The notes below the pieces were generated by a model. It did not search any database. It saw only the letters and a list, made by a program, of their open reading frames with translations, and had not been told where the DNA came from. A DNA stretch of 64,000 nucleotides, from the NCBI RefSeq assembly GCF_025993685.1, contig NZ_DAJPEN010000001.1, positions 558,001 to 622,000 of the forward strand, read 5' to 3'. The stretch comes from Bacteroides mediterraneensis. GTDB lineage: Bacteria; Bacteroidota; Bacteroidia; Bacteroidales; Bacteroidaceae. Positions 17,622-26,018 of this stretch are shown here, piece after piece; positions within the stretch are counted from its first letter, which is position 1; every line of letters begins with the position of its first letter. The translations under genes and the position numbers were made by a program.

Positions 17622-17697
17622 TAAAAAGAAAAAGCACGAATTATACGTTTCAGCACGGATGTATGAAAAGGATCCGCCGGTTTCGTATAATTCGTGC
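17622..17697 (-). terminator. Intrinsic terminator of fabD
   Basis: A perfect 14-bp inverted repeat (GCACGAATTATACG at 17634-17647 and its complement at 17684-17697) is followed on the minus strand by a T-rich tract. It lies just past the fabD stop. Confidence 0.75.
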
Positions 17698-17719
17698 CTG
17701 TGTCAGACTGATTGTCTGA

Positions 17720-18607
17720 TTATGCAATTCCGTGTGCGTTGACTTCTTTGTTGATTTTCTTGATTAATCCTTGCAGTACGGCGCCCGGACCACATTCTGT
17801 AAAGTCGTCCGCTCCGTCGGCAATCATCTGCTGTACGGTCTGTGTCCAGCGTACAGAAGCAGTAAGCTGTGCTACCAGGTTCTTCTTGATTTCAGCAGGG
17901 TCTGTATGAGGAAGAGCGTCTACATTCTGGTAAATCGGACATTTCGGGGTGTGGAACTCCGTGGCGTTGATGGCAGCTTCCAGTTCTACCTTGGCAGGGT
18001 CCATGAGTGGAGAGTGGAAAGCACCGCCCACTTTCAACGGAAGGGCACGCTTGGCACCGGCAGCTTTCATCAGTTCACAAGCCTTGTTGATGCCTTCGAT
18101 ACTTCCTGAAATGACAATCTGTCCCGGGCAGTTGTAGTTGGCTGCCACGCAAACTTCTCCTTCTGCAGCAACCGAAGCGCAGATTTCTTCTACCTTTTCA
18201 TCCGGCAAAGCAATGATGGCCGCCATGGTAGAAGGCTGGGCTTCGCAGGCTTTCTGCATGGCCATGGCACGAGCATACACCAGTTTCAGTCCGTCTTCGA
18301 ATGACAAGGCTCCGGCAGCTACCAGGGCAGAGAATTCACCCAAGGAGTGTCCGGCGGTCATTTCCGGCTGGAAGGCGTCTCCCATGCACAAGGCAGAGAT
18401 GACAGAGTGGAGGAATACGGCGGGCTGAGTTACCTTTGTCTGGCGCAAATCTTCGTCGGTACCTTCGAACATGATGTCGGTGATGCGGTAACCCAAAATA
18501 TCATTGGCTTTCTCAAATAATTCTTTGGCAAGTGGAGACGTTTCGTACAGGTCTTTTCCCATACCTACGAACTGGGCTCCTTGTCCGGGAAATACAAATG
18601 CTTTCAT
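17720..18607 (-). CDS. fabD: Malonyl-CoA:ACP transacylase
   Basis: Transfers malonyl groups from CoA to acyl carrier protein, supplying fatty acid elongation. The 295-residue protein has the N-terminal FPGQGAQFVGMG motif, the nucleophile GHSLGEFSALVA and the catalytic histidine in GGAFHSPLM. The length is normal. It is monocistronic here rather than in a fab cluster. A -7 element (TACCTTTG) lies at 18644-18637. Confidence 0.96.
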   Translation of the reverse strand: MKAFVFPGQGAQFVGMGKDLYETSPLAKELFEKANDILGYRITDIMFEGTDEDLRQTKVTQPAVFLHSVISALCMGDAFQPEMTAGHSLGEFSALVAAGALSFEDGLKLVYARAMAMQKACEAQPSTMAAIIALPDEKVEEICASVAAEGEVCVAANYNCPGQIVISGSIEGINKACELMKAAGAKRALPLKVGGAFHSPLMDPAKVELEAAINATEFHTPKCPIYQNVDALPHTDPAEIKKNLVAQLTASVRWTQTVQQMIADGADDFTECGPGAVLQGLIKKINKEVNAHGIA

Positions 18608-18636
18608 ATTTTCTTCGTTGTTTAAGTTATTACCTG

Positions 18637-18644
18637 CAAAGGTA
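18637..18644 (-). promoter_or_regulatory. -7 promoter element of fabD
   Basis: TACCTTTG on the minus strand, 30 bases before the fabD start, matches TAnnTTTG. Confidence 0.5.
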
Positions 18645-18661
18645 ATGATTCTTTTGACATA

Positions 18662-19495
18662 TTACTCATTTTTGTCGAAAATGTGCATAGACACAGGCGA
18701 ATAGAAGTGATTCAACGGGCCGTGTCCGTGTCCGATGCAGACGTCCTTTCCAGATTCGATGCCTAAATAGACATATTGTTTGGCTTTTTCTACTGCACTG
18801 GCAACAGACTCTCCCAGAGCCAGATATGTGGCGATGGCCGAGGACAGTGTACATCCCGTACCATGGGTGTTGAGGCTTTCCACCTTAGGGGCGGTGAACA
18901 GATGAGGGTTGTCTTCGTCGGCTGTCTGAAGTACATCGCACATTTGTCCGCCTTCCAGGTGTCCTCCCTTGATGAGTACGCCTTTGCAGCCTAGCTCCAG
19001 CATCTTTTTAGCCTGGCGTTGCATGTCTTCGACGGTATTGATTTTTTGTCCGGCCAGTATTTCGGCCTCGCTCAGGTTCGGCGTGATGAGGGTGGCCAAG
19101 GGGATTAACCGGGTCGTGATGGCTTCAATGGCTTCGTCTTCCATCAGCTTGCATCCGCTGGTCGATACCATGACGGGGTCGAATACCACGAACCGCGGGC
19201 GGTATTTTTGAAGTGATTCTGCAATGACCTCTACAATTTCCGTGTCATTAATCATCCCAATCTTGATGGCTTGCGGGCGGATGTCCTCCATGACGGCCTG
19301 GATTTGTCCTTTCACGTAGGCTGGAGGTACGGGATGGATGCCCGTCACTCCGCAAGTGTTTTGTACGGTAATGGCTGTGATGGCACTGGCCGCGTAGGCT
19401 CCCAGTGCAGAGACAGCTTTGATATCGGCTTGGATGCCCGCTCCACCGCTACAGTCGGAACCGGCGATGGTCAGTATACAGGGATAAGTTCTCAT
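18662..19495 (-). CDS. thiD: Hydroxymethylpyrimidine/phosphomethylpyrimidine kinase
   Basis: Phosphorylates HMP and HMP-P in thiamine synthesis. The 277-residue ribokinase-fold protein has GSDCSGGAGIQADIKA at the N-terminus, ITVQNT, FDPVMVSTSG and the catalytic-site motif NTHGTGCTLSSAIA near the C-terminus. No TPP riboswitch is visible in the 83-base divergent region before manC, so it may be a stand-alone salvage kinase. Cytoplasmic. Confidence 0.95.
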   Translation of the reverse strand: MRTYPCILTIAGSDCSGGAGIQADIKAVSALGAYAASAITAITVQNTCGVTGIHPVPPAYVKGQIQAVMEDIRPQAIKIGMINDTEIVEVIAESLQKYRPRFVVFDPVMVSTSGCKLMEDEAIEAITTRLIPLATLITPNLSEAEILAGQKINTVEDMQRQAKKMLELGCKGVLIKGGHLEGGQMCDVLQTADEDNPHLFTAPKVESLNTHGTGCTLSSAIATYLALGESVASAVEKAKQYVYLGIESGKDVCIGHGHGPLNHFYSPVSMHIFDKNE

Positions 19496-19515
19496 TTTCA
19501 GTAGATAATTTTTTA

Positions 19516-19554
19516 CAAAGATAGGAAATATTCAAAATTAATCACTTAACTTTG
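19516..19554. promoter_or_regulatory. Divergent -7 elements for thiD and the guanylyltransferase
   Basis: TATCTTTG on the minus strand (19523-19516) faces thiD and TAACTTTG on the plus strand (19547-19554) faces the guanylyltransferase gene. Both fit TAnnTTTG. Confidence 0.55.
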
Positions 19555-19578
19555 CGTAGTTACCAAGAAAAGTTTGTT

Positions 19579-20643
19579 ATGAATCCAACGAATAATCATG
19601 TGGTCATTATGGCTGGAGGCATAGGCAGTCGCTTTTGGCCGATGAGCAGTCCGGAGATGCCCAAGCAGTTTATCGATGTGCTGGGCTGTGGGCGCACACT
19701 CATCCAACTGACCGTAGATCGTTTTAAAGATGTCTGCCTGCCAGAGAATATATGGGTCGTCACTTCTGCCAAGTATGCGGAAATCGTTAAGGAACAGTTG
19801 CCCGAAGTGCCCCAGGAACATATCTTGCTTGAACCTTGCCGCCGGAATACGGCTCCCTGCATTGCCTATGTGAGCTGGAAAATCAAGGCTCGCAATCCCA
19901 AGGCTAATATCGTAGTGACTCCCAGTGACCATATTGTGATGAACGTGCGCGAGTTTGCCCGTGTCGTGACTTCGGCCATGAAGTTTACGGCCGATTCGGA
20001 TGCCATTGTGACATTGGGGATGAAGGCTACCCGTCCGGAAACAGGTTACGGATACATTGAGGCCGATTTGTCGATGGCCTGCCCTTCGAACAAAGAGATT
20101 TACCGCGTGGATGCTTTCCGGGAAAAACCGGATTTGGCTACAGCCGAACGCTACTTGCAGCGGAACAACTATTTCTGGAATGCGGGTATCTTTGTATGGA
20201 ATGTCAACACGATTGTCAATGCCATTCGGGTGTATCAGCCGGTAATGGCCAAGATATTCGAACGTCTGTTCCCGTATTTCTATACCGACAAGGAGCAGGA
20301 AATGGTGGACGAACTGTTCCCTACCTGTGAGAATATCTCCGTGGACTATGCCATTATGGAGAAAGCGGACGAGATTTATGTCTTCCCGGCCTCTTTCGGC
20401 TGGAGTGATTTAGGCACGTGGGGTTCGCTTCATGAAAATTCCAAGCGTGATGCCCATAACAACGTGTGCATCGGTCCGGACATCCGTATGTACGAATCAC
20501 GTAACTGCGTAGTACATGCCACTCAGGAAAAGAGAGTGGTGGTGCAAGGGCTCGACGGATATATCGTGGCTGAAAAGAACAACACCTTGCTGGTCTGCCG
20601 TTTGTCGGAAGAACAACGTATCAAGGAATTCTCCGCTGAATAA
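19579..20643 (+). CDS. manC: Mannose-1-phosphate guanylyltransferase
   Basis: Makes GDP-mannose from mannose-1-phosphate and GTP for glycan synthesis. The 354-residue protein has the nucleotidyltransferase signature GGIGSRFWPMSSPEMPKQF, PSDHIV (metal site), FREKPD and FGWSDLGTWGS. It lacks the C-terminal isomerase domain of bifunctional ManC/AlgA. The ATG at 19579 was chosen over an upstream in-frame TTG that falls inside the -7 promoter element. Confidence 0.92.
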   Translation: MNPTNNHVVIMAGGIGSRFWPMSSPEMPKQFIDVLGCGRTLIQLTVDRFKDVCLPENIWVVTSAKYAEIVKEQLPEVPQEHILLEPCRRNTAPCIAYVSWKIKARNPKANIVVTPSDHIVMNVREFARVVTSAMKFTADSDAIVTLGMKATRPETGYGYIEADLSMACPSNKEIYRVDAFREKPDLATAERYLQRNNYFWNAGIFVWNVNTIVNAIRVYQPVMAKIFERLFPYFYTDKEQEMVDELFPTCENISVDYAIMEKADEIYVFPASFGWSDLGTWGSLHENSKRDAHNNVCIGPDIRMYESRNCVVHATQEKRVVVQGLDGYIVAEKNNTLLVCRLSEEQRIKEFSAE

Positions 20644-20669
20644 TAATATTAAGGTAAGGATAAAAAAGA

Positions 20670-20700
20670 AAGGGACACCCGTAACGAGTCGTCCCTTTTT
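20670..20700. terminator. Bidirectional terminator between manC and tpx
   Basis: AAAGGGAC and GTCCCTTT arms are flanked by an A-run and a T-run between two convergent genes. Confidence 0.75.
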
Positions 20701-20720
20701 CTTTTATTAATCCCTTATTT

Positions 20721-21224
20721 TTATTTGAGGGCAGCCAGTGCTGCTTCATAGTCGGGTTCTTCCACGATTTCCGGAACCAGCTGGGTATAGATTACCTTTC
20801 CTTCCGGATTCAGGATAACTACGGCGCGGGCCAGCAGTCCGCACAACGGGCCGTCGGTCATCAGCACCCCGTAATCTTTGCCGAAAGTAGAAGTGTAACG
20901 GTAGTCCGACAATGGAATGACGCGTTCAATACCTTCAGCCGTGCAGAAACGTCCTTGTGCAAACGGCAGGTCTTTGGAGATTGCCAGCACCAGCGTATTT
21001 TCCATGCCGGCAGCCAGCTGGTTGAACTTGCGGACAGAGGCTGCACATACCCCTGTATCCATGCTCGGGAAAATGTTCAGCACCACGAATTTGCCTTTGG
21101 CATCAGCCAGGGTGAACGAACTCAGGTCGCCTTTCACCAGTGAAAAATCGGGAGCCTGTGCCCCTTTCTGTATAAATTCTCCAGCCAGTGTGACGGGAGT
21201 TCCTTGAAATAAAGTTGTAGCCAT
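20721..21224 (-). CDS. tpx: Thiol peroxidase
   Basis: An atypical 2-Cys peroxiredoxin that reduces hydrogen and lipid peroxides using thioredoxin. The 167-residue sequence has the peroxidatic motif SMDTGVCAASVRKFN and the resolving cysteine in GRFCTAEGIERV, the Tpx spacing. The start at 21224 (MATTLFQGTPV) matches the family N-terminus; two further codons upstream also begin with ATG. Confidence 0.94.
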   Translation of the reverse strand: MATTLFQGTPVTLAGEFIQKGAQAPDFSLVKGDLSSFTLADAKGKFVVLNIFPSMDTGVCAASVRKFNQLAAGMENTLVLAISKDLPFAQGRFCTAEGIERVIPLSDYRYTSTFGKDYGVLMTDGPLCGLLARAVVILNPEGKVIYTQLVPEIVEEPDYEAALAALK

Positions 21225-21351
21225 AATCAATCTGTTTTTTAATAATCGTCATAAATATAACAATAAAAACCATAAAATGTTTTCCTGAATGGCGGTGGAG
21301 CGAGTTTTTTTCGTTTACTTTGCATCCGCTAACTATTTACAGATAAAATTG

Positions 21352-22266
21352 ATGGAACGAAAACTGAAAGATTATGCAGTTCTGATGTTAAAAGGTATGG
21401 GGATGGGAGCTGCCGATGTGGTGCCCGGTGTGTCGGGTGGAACCATTGCCTTTATTGTAGGCATCTATGACGAACTGATCAATTCGATTAAAAGCATCAA
21501 TCTGGAAAGCCTGAAACTATTCTTTACCGGAAAATGGGGTGCTTTCTGGAAAAAAATCAACGGAAACTTCTTGTTTTTCCTGCTGGCGGGTATCGGAATC
21601 AGTGTGTTTTCGCTGGCCAAGCTGATAACCTGGTTGCTGGTAGACCATCCGATATTGGTGTGGTCCTTCTTTTTCGGGCTGGTGCTGGCTTCCACCTGGT
21701 TTGTGTCGAAAGACATTAAGGAATGGAAAAGCTGGAAAACCTGGGTGGCGTTTGTGATAGGAGTTGTGGTGGCCTTTTACATCACGGTGGCCACTCCGGC
21801 CGAAACACCTTCGAACTTGTTGTTTATCTTCCTGTGCGGAGCCATTGCCATCTGTGCCATGATTCTTCCAGGCATTTCAGGCAGTTTCATACTGGTGTTG
21901 CTGGGGAAATATTTTTTCATTATGGATGCAGTCAAAACACTGGATGTGGTGGTGATGGGAGTTTTTGCGGCTGGAGCCTGCATCGGAATCACTTCTTTTT
22001 CCAGGGTGCTTTCGTATGCCTTGGCGCACTTCCGCAACATTACGCTGGCGGTATTGACAGGTTTCATGTTGGGTTCCTTAAATAAGGTATGGCCTTGGAA
22101 AGAGGTGGTAGAGACTTTTGTGGACAGTCAAGGGGAAGTGAAGCCGTTGATTGAGCACAATGTGCTGCCGAACGCGTATATCCCCGAAGCCGTGGTGCTG
22201 ATGATAGTGGGATTCTTCCTGGTATATTTTTTGGAAAAACTTTCGGCCAAGACCTCGGTTCGCTGA
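21352..22266 (+). CDS. DUF368 multi-pass membrane protein
   Basis: This 304-residue protein has about eight hydrophobic segments and the DUF368 signature near the N-terminus (GMGAADVVPGVSGGTIAF), with a second internal GISGSFILVLLG motif. DUF368 proteins belong to a family implicated in undecaprenyl-phosphate translocation in other bacteria; that role here is inferred. The ATG at 21352 (MERKLKDYAV) is preferred over an upstream in-frame start. Confidence 0.88.
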   Translation: MERKLKDYAVLMLKGMGMGAADVVPGVSGGTIAFIVGIYDELINSIKSINLESLKLFFTGKWGAFWKKINGNFLFFLLAGIGISVFSLAKLITWLLVDHPILVWSFFFGLVLASTWFVSKDIKEWKSWKTWVAFVIGVVVAFYITVATPAETPSNLLFIFLCGAIAICAMILPGISGSFILVLLGKYFFIMDAVKTLDVVVMGVFAAGACIGITSFSRVLSYALAHFRNITLAVLTGFMLGSLNKVWPWKEVVETFVDSQGEVKPLIEHNVLPNAYIPEAVVLMIVGFFLVYFLEKLSAKTSVR

Positions 22267-22290
22267 TTCGGATAAAGAGCTATATTGGAT

Positions 22291-22320
22291 GCCGCTGGAT
22301 GTATGTCCGGCGGTTTTTTT
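22291..22320 (+). terminator. Intrinsic terminator of the DUF368 gene
   Basis: A CCGCTGGA...TCCGGCGG hairpin is followed by seven T residues, 24 bases past the stop codon. It separates this gene's transcript from palindrome array 2. Confidence 0.8.
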
Positions 22321-22352
22321 GTGCGGTATTTTTGTCTCTTTTTGCATGCGGA

Positions 22353-22458
22353 AAAACGCACTTGCGTTTTATTCAAAACGTCGAAGCGTTTGAAGTAAAA
22401 CGCCCTTGCGTTTGAGTCCAAACACAAGGGTGTTTTTTCAGGCGCTTCAAGAGCCTTC
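22353..22458. repeat. Palindrome array 2: 22-bp period, same core as array 1
   Basis: Four 18-bp palindromes start at 22353, 22375, 22397 and 22419 (AAAACGCACTTGCGTTTT in the first). A weaker fifth (GGCGCTTCAAGAGCC) starts at 22441. The period is exactly 22 bp. In the fourth unit CGC/GCG is replaced on both arms by CAC/GTG, keeping pairing. The array lies beyond the DUF368 terminator and about 60-160 bases past the glnS stop, so it belongs to the glnS 3' region. Confidence 0.85.
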
Positions 22459-22516
22459 CAAAATCTTCGGAAACCTTCGGAAATCTACACTTTTCCAGGG
22501 GCTTAGAAGACTACTT

Positions 22517-24256
22517 TTATTTGTTGATCTTGCTCCATGTATCTTTTAATGATACGGTGCGGTTGAACACCAAGTGTTCCGGAGTAGAATCTTTATCTAC
22601 GTTGAAGTAACCGATACGCTGGAACTGCAGGTAGTCGAGCGGTTTGGCATCGGCCAGGAATTTCTCGACGTAACATTCGTGCAGTACCTTCAATGAATCC
22701 GGATTGATCATTTCCTGCATTGCTTCCAGTGCGGAGCATCCTTTGGCTTCGCGGATGGCAGCCATTTCGTCGCGTGGATTTTCTACCTTCCACAAGCGGT
22801 CGTACAAACGTACTTCTGCTTTCAGACAGTGGTTGCAGCTTACCCAATGGAGGGTTCCTTTCACCTTGCGGTTGGCTTCCGGCATGCCGCTCTTCGTGTT
22901 CGGGTCGTATTCTGCATAGACTTCCACCACGTTTCCGTTTTCGTCTTTCTTGCAGCCCGTACATTTTACGATGTAGGCGTTTTTCAGGCGGACTTCCTGT
23001 CCCGGGGTCATACGGAAATATTTTTTCGGTGCATTTTCCATGAAGTCGTCGCGTTCCATCCAAAGCTCACGGCTGAATTCAATGGTATGTGTACCGGCAC
23101 TCAGGTCTTCCGGATTGTTGATGGCTTCCATTTCTTCCACCTTTCCTTCCGGATAGTTGGTCAGAATCAGTTTCACCGGATTCAGCACGGCAGACACACG
23201 GGTGGAACGTACGTTCAGGTCTTCACGTACGGCACTTTCCAGCAGGGCGAAATCGTTCAGTGCGTCGTAAGTGGTATAGCCGATTTTGTCGATGAACTTG
23301 CGAATGGATTCCGGAGAATAACCGCGGCGGCGGAATGCGCAGATGGTCGGCATTCGGGGGTCATCCCATCCGTCTACCAGTCCCTCTTTCACCAGCGTCA
23401 GCAGGTTGCGTTTGCTCATCAGCGTATAGCTCAGGTTCAGTTTGTTGAACTCATACTGGTGCGGGCGGTTGTCGTTCAGGTCTTTGCCCTCTTTCACCCA
23501 GTCGACGAACAGGTCGTACAGCGGGCGGTGTACCACGAATTCCAGTGTACACAGTGAGTGGGTCACGCCTTCAAAATAGTCGCTCTGTCCGTGTGCGAAG
23601 TCGTACATCGGATAAGCCTTCCATTTGTCACCCGTACGGTGGTGTGGCGTTTTTACCACACGGTAGATAATCGGGTCGCGGAAGTGCATGTTCGGGTTGG
23701 CCATGTCAATCTTGGCACGCAACACCATCTTGCCTTCCTCAATTTCTCCGGCATTCATTTTCTGGAACAGCTCCAGGCTTTCTTCTATGGGGCGGTTACG
23801 GTAAGGGCTTTCCGTTCCAGGCTGAGTAGGAGTACCTTTCTGGGCGGCGATTTCTTCCGAAGTCTGCTCATCCACGTATGCTTTTCCTTCCTTAATCAGA
23901 CGGATGGCGAAGTCCCAAAGCTGCTGGAAATAGTCGGATGCATAATATTCGTGTCCCCACTGGAATCCGAGCCACTGGATGTCTTCCTTGATGGCTTCTA
24001 CGTATTCCACATCTTCCTTGGTGGGGTTGGTGTCATCAAAACGCAGGTTGCACACGCCGCCGTAGCGCTGGGCTATTCCGAAGTCCAGGCAGATGGCTTT
24101 TGCATGTCCGATGTGCAGGTATCCGTTGGGCTCAGGCGGAAAACGGGTCTGTATTCTTCCGCCGTTTTTACCTTCCTGTAAGTCTTTCTCTACAATTTGT
24201 TCAATGAAATTCAGACTCTTCTTTTCTGAATTTTCAGTCGTATTTATCTCTGTCAT
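22517..24256 (-). CDS. glnS: Glutaminyl-tRNA synthetase
   Basis: Charges tRNA-Gln with glutamine. The 579-residue class I synthetase has the HIGH-type motif PPEPNGYLHIGHAKA and the KMSKS-type motif YTLMSKRNLL, followed by the two C-terminal beta-barrel anticodon-binding domains. The start at 24256 (MTEINTTENSEKKSL) was chosen over an upstream in-frame ATG lying across the -7 element. Length is normal for the family. Confidence 0.96.
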   Translation of the reverse strand: MTEINTTENSEKKSLNFIEQIVEKDLQEGKNGGRIQTRFPPEPNGYLHIGHAKAICLDFGIAQRYGGVCNLRFDDTNPTKEDVEYVEAIKEDIQWLGFQWGHEYYASDYFQQLWDFAIRLIKEGKAYVDEQTSEEIAAQKGTPTQPGTESPYRNRPIEESLELFQKMNAGEIEEGKMVLRAKIDMANPNMHFRDPIIYRVVKTPHHRTGDKWKAYPMYDFAHGQSDYFEGVTHSLCTLEFVVHRPLYDLFVDWVKEGKDLNDNRPHQYEFNKLNLSYTLMSKRNLLTLVKEGLVDGWDDPRMPTICAFRRRGYSPESIRKFIDKIGYTTYDALNDFALLESAVREDLNVRSTRVSAVLNPVKLILTNYPEGKVEEMEAINNPEDLSAGTHTIEFSRELWMERDDFMENAPKKYFRMTPGQEVRLKNAYIVKCTGCKKDENGNVVEVYAEYDPNTKSGMPEANRKVKGTLHWVSCNHCLKAEVRLYDRLWKVENPRDEMAAIREAKGCSALEAMQEMINPDSLKVLHECYVEKFLADAKPLDYLQFQRIGYFNVDKDSTPEHLVFNRTVSLKDTWSKINK

Positions 24257-24288
24257 ACGGAAACTTTTTATTTTTTCTTTTATGGTTG

Positions 24289-24296
24289 CAAAAATA
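24289..24296 (-). promoter_or_regulatory. -7 promoter element of glnS
   Basis: TATTTTTG on the minus strand, 33 bases before the chosen start, matches TAnnTTTG. Confidence 0.45.
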
Positions 24297-24368
24297 GTAA
24301 AAATAATCACCGTGTGAATAAATGGGGAAAATATTTCTGCAAATGGATGCGTTTTACTTAATTTTGCT

Positions 24369-24590
24369 TATCTTTGTAAGAGCGCAAGGATGCATGTTGT
24401 TAATAATGGCAAATGAAAGAAAATGAAAAAAAACGCAGAATGTGTTTTATGACATGTTTTTTTATTTGGTTACCTGAAAAAAACGCCGCATCTTTGTGCC
24501 GTTATCCTGAAAACAATCTTTTTACCTTAAGAAAAAAAACTAATACCTATTGAAAACTTAAAAAGGCCCTTTGTGAAAAGCGCCTTTTTT
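24369..24590 (+). ncRNA. Candidate small RNA between glnS and rarA
   Basis: A -7 element (TATCTTTG, 24369-24376) is followed about 180 bases later by a strong intrinsic terminator: AAAAAGGC and GCCTTTTT arms (about 24558-24590) and a T9 run. No open frame of substance lies between them. The terminator is upstream of the rarA promoter and cannot serve glnS, which runs the other way, so an independent transcript of roughly 210 bases is the simplest reading. It contains two A-runs ending in CGC. I cannot assign a family; a 6S-like or other regulatory RNA is possible. Confidence 0.5.
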
Positions 24591-24684
24591 TTTGTCCTTA
24601 CGTTTCTGTTTCATTTTTGTTTCGGTGCAGTTTTTTTAAGGTAGTGGAAAAAGTTTTGTTTGCGGATTTGTCGGAAACTTTCTG

Positions 24685-24692
24685 TAACTTTG
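24685..24692 (+). promoter_or_regulatory. -7 promoter element of rarA
   Basis: TAACTTTG, 25 bases before the start codon. A TTTG at 24659-24662 (22-base spacing) may be the -33 box. Confidence 0.55.
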
Positions 24693-24717
24693 AACAATAT
24701 TTAATTGAATCATAAAT

Positions 24718-25992
24718 ATGGCACAACCATTGGCTGAAAGGATGCGTCCGAAGACGCTGGATGAATATATAGGTCAGAAACACCTGGTGGGCGAAGGAGC
24801 CGTGTTGCGCAGGATGATTGAGGCGGGGCGGATTTCTTCGTTTATTCTGTGGGGACCTCCGGGAGTGGGGAAAACCACACTGGCACAGATTGTGGCCAAC
24901 CGGCTGGAAGTACCTTTTTATACGCTGAGTGCGGTGACTTCGGGAGTGAAGGAGGTGCGCGAGGTGATTGAGAAGGCCAAGGCCAACCGTTTTTTCTCGC
25001 AGCAGAGTCCTATTCTGTTTATTGATGAAATCCATCGTTTCAGCAAGTCGCAGCAGGATTCCTTGCTGGGGGCGGTCGAAACGGGTACGGTGACGCTGAT
25101 TGGCGCCACCACGGAGAATCCTTCGTTCGAGGTCATCCGTCCGTTGTTGTCGCGCTGCCAACTGTATGTGTTGAAGTCGCTGGACAAGGACGATTTGCTG
25201 GAACTGGTGCATCATGCCCTGGAAAAGGATGCGGTGCTGAAGGAACGGAAGGTGGAGCTGAAGGAGACGGATGCCATGCTTCGTTATTCGGGAGGCGATG
25301 CCCGCAAGTTGTTGAACATCCTGGAGCTGGTCATCGAGTCGGAAGGTGAGGACCCGGTAGTCATTACGGATGAGAAGGTAGTGGCTTGCCTGCAACAAAA
25401 CCCGCTGGCCTACGACAAGGAGGGGGAAATGCATTACGACATTATCTCCGCTTTCATCAAGTCGATTCGGGGAAGCGATCCCGACGGGGCTTTATACTGG
25501 CTGGCCCGGATGGTGGAGGGAGGCGAAGACCCGGCTTTCATTGCCCGCCGCCTGGTGATTTCGGCTTCGGAGGATATCGGCCTGGCTAATCCCAATGCCT
25601 TGCTGCTGGCCAATGCGGCTTTTGAGGCAGTGATGAAAATCGGCTGGCCCGAGGGTAGGATTCCCTTGGCGGAGGCTACGGTGTATTTGGCCACGAGCCC
25701 GAAGAGCAATTCGGCGTATGAAGGCATTAATTCAGCCTTGCAGCTGGTGCGCGAAACGGGTAATCTGCCGGTACCGCTTCATTTGCGTAACGCACCTACC
25801 CAGCTGATGAAACAGTTGGGCTATGGAAAGGACTATAAGTATGCCCATGCATATAAAGGGAACTTCGTAAAGCAGGATTTTCTGCCGGACGAAATCCGGA
25901 CACAACGTCTGTGGCATGCGCAGGAGAATCCTTCAGAGCAGAAAATGAAGGACCGGATGGTTGGACTATGGGGAGAACGTTTTAAAGAATAA
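24718..25992 (+). CDS. rarA: Replication-associated recombination protein A (MgsA/RarA)
   Basis: An AAA+ ATPase that acts at stalled replication forks. The 424-residue protein has Walker A GPPGVGKTTL, Walker B LFIDEIHRF, sensor 1 GATTENPSFE and the clamp-loader-like C-terminal tetramerisation domain (ending MVGLWGERFKE). The length matches the family. It is followed after 26 bases by a dehydrogenase gene on the same strand. Confidence 0.95.
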   Translation: MAQPLAERMRPKTLDEYIGQKHLVGEGAVLRRMIEAGRISSFILWGPPGVGKTTLAQIVANRLEVPFYTLSAVTSGVKEVREVIEKAKANRFFSQQSPILFIDEIHRFSKSQQDSLLGAVETGTVTLIGATTENPSFEVIRPLLSRCQLYVLKSLDKDDLLELVHHALEKDAVLKERKVELKETDAMLRYSGGDARKLLNILELVIESEGEDPVVITDEKVVACLQQNPLAYDKEGEMHYDIISAFIKSIRGSDPDGALYWLARMVEGGEDPAFIARRLVISASEDIGLANPNALLLANAAFEAVMKIGWPEGRIPLAEATVYLATSPKSNSAYEGINSALQLVRETGNLPVPLHLRNAPTQLMKQLGYGKDYKYAHAYKGNFVKQDFLPDEIRTQRLWHAQENPSEQKMKDRMVGLWGERFKE

Positions 25993-26018
25993 GCAATATA
26001 ATAAAGGAGGATAAAAAG

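Noticed and set aside
18608..19600. TPP riboswitch for thiD
   Set aside because: The divergent region before thiD is only 83 bases and holds promoters but no THI-box-like sequence that I can see.
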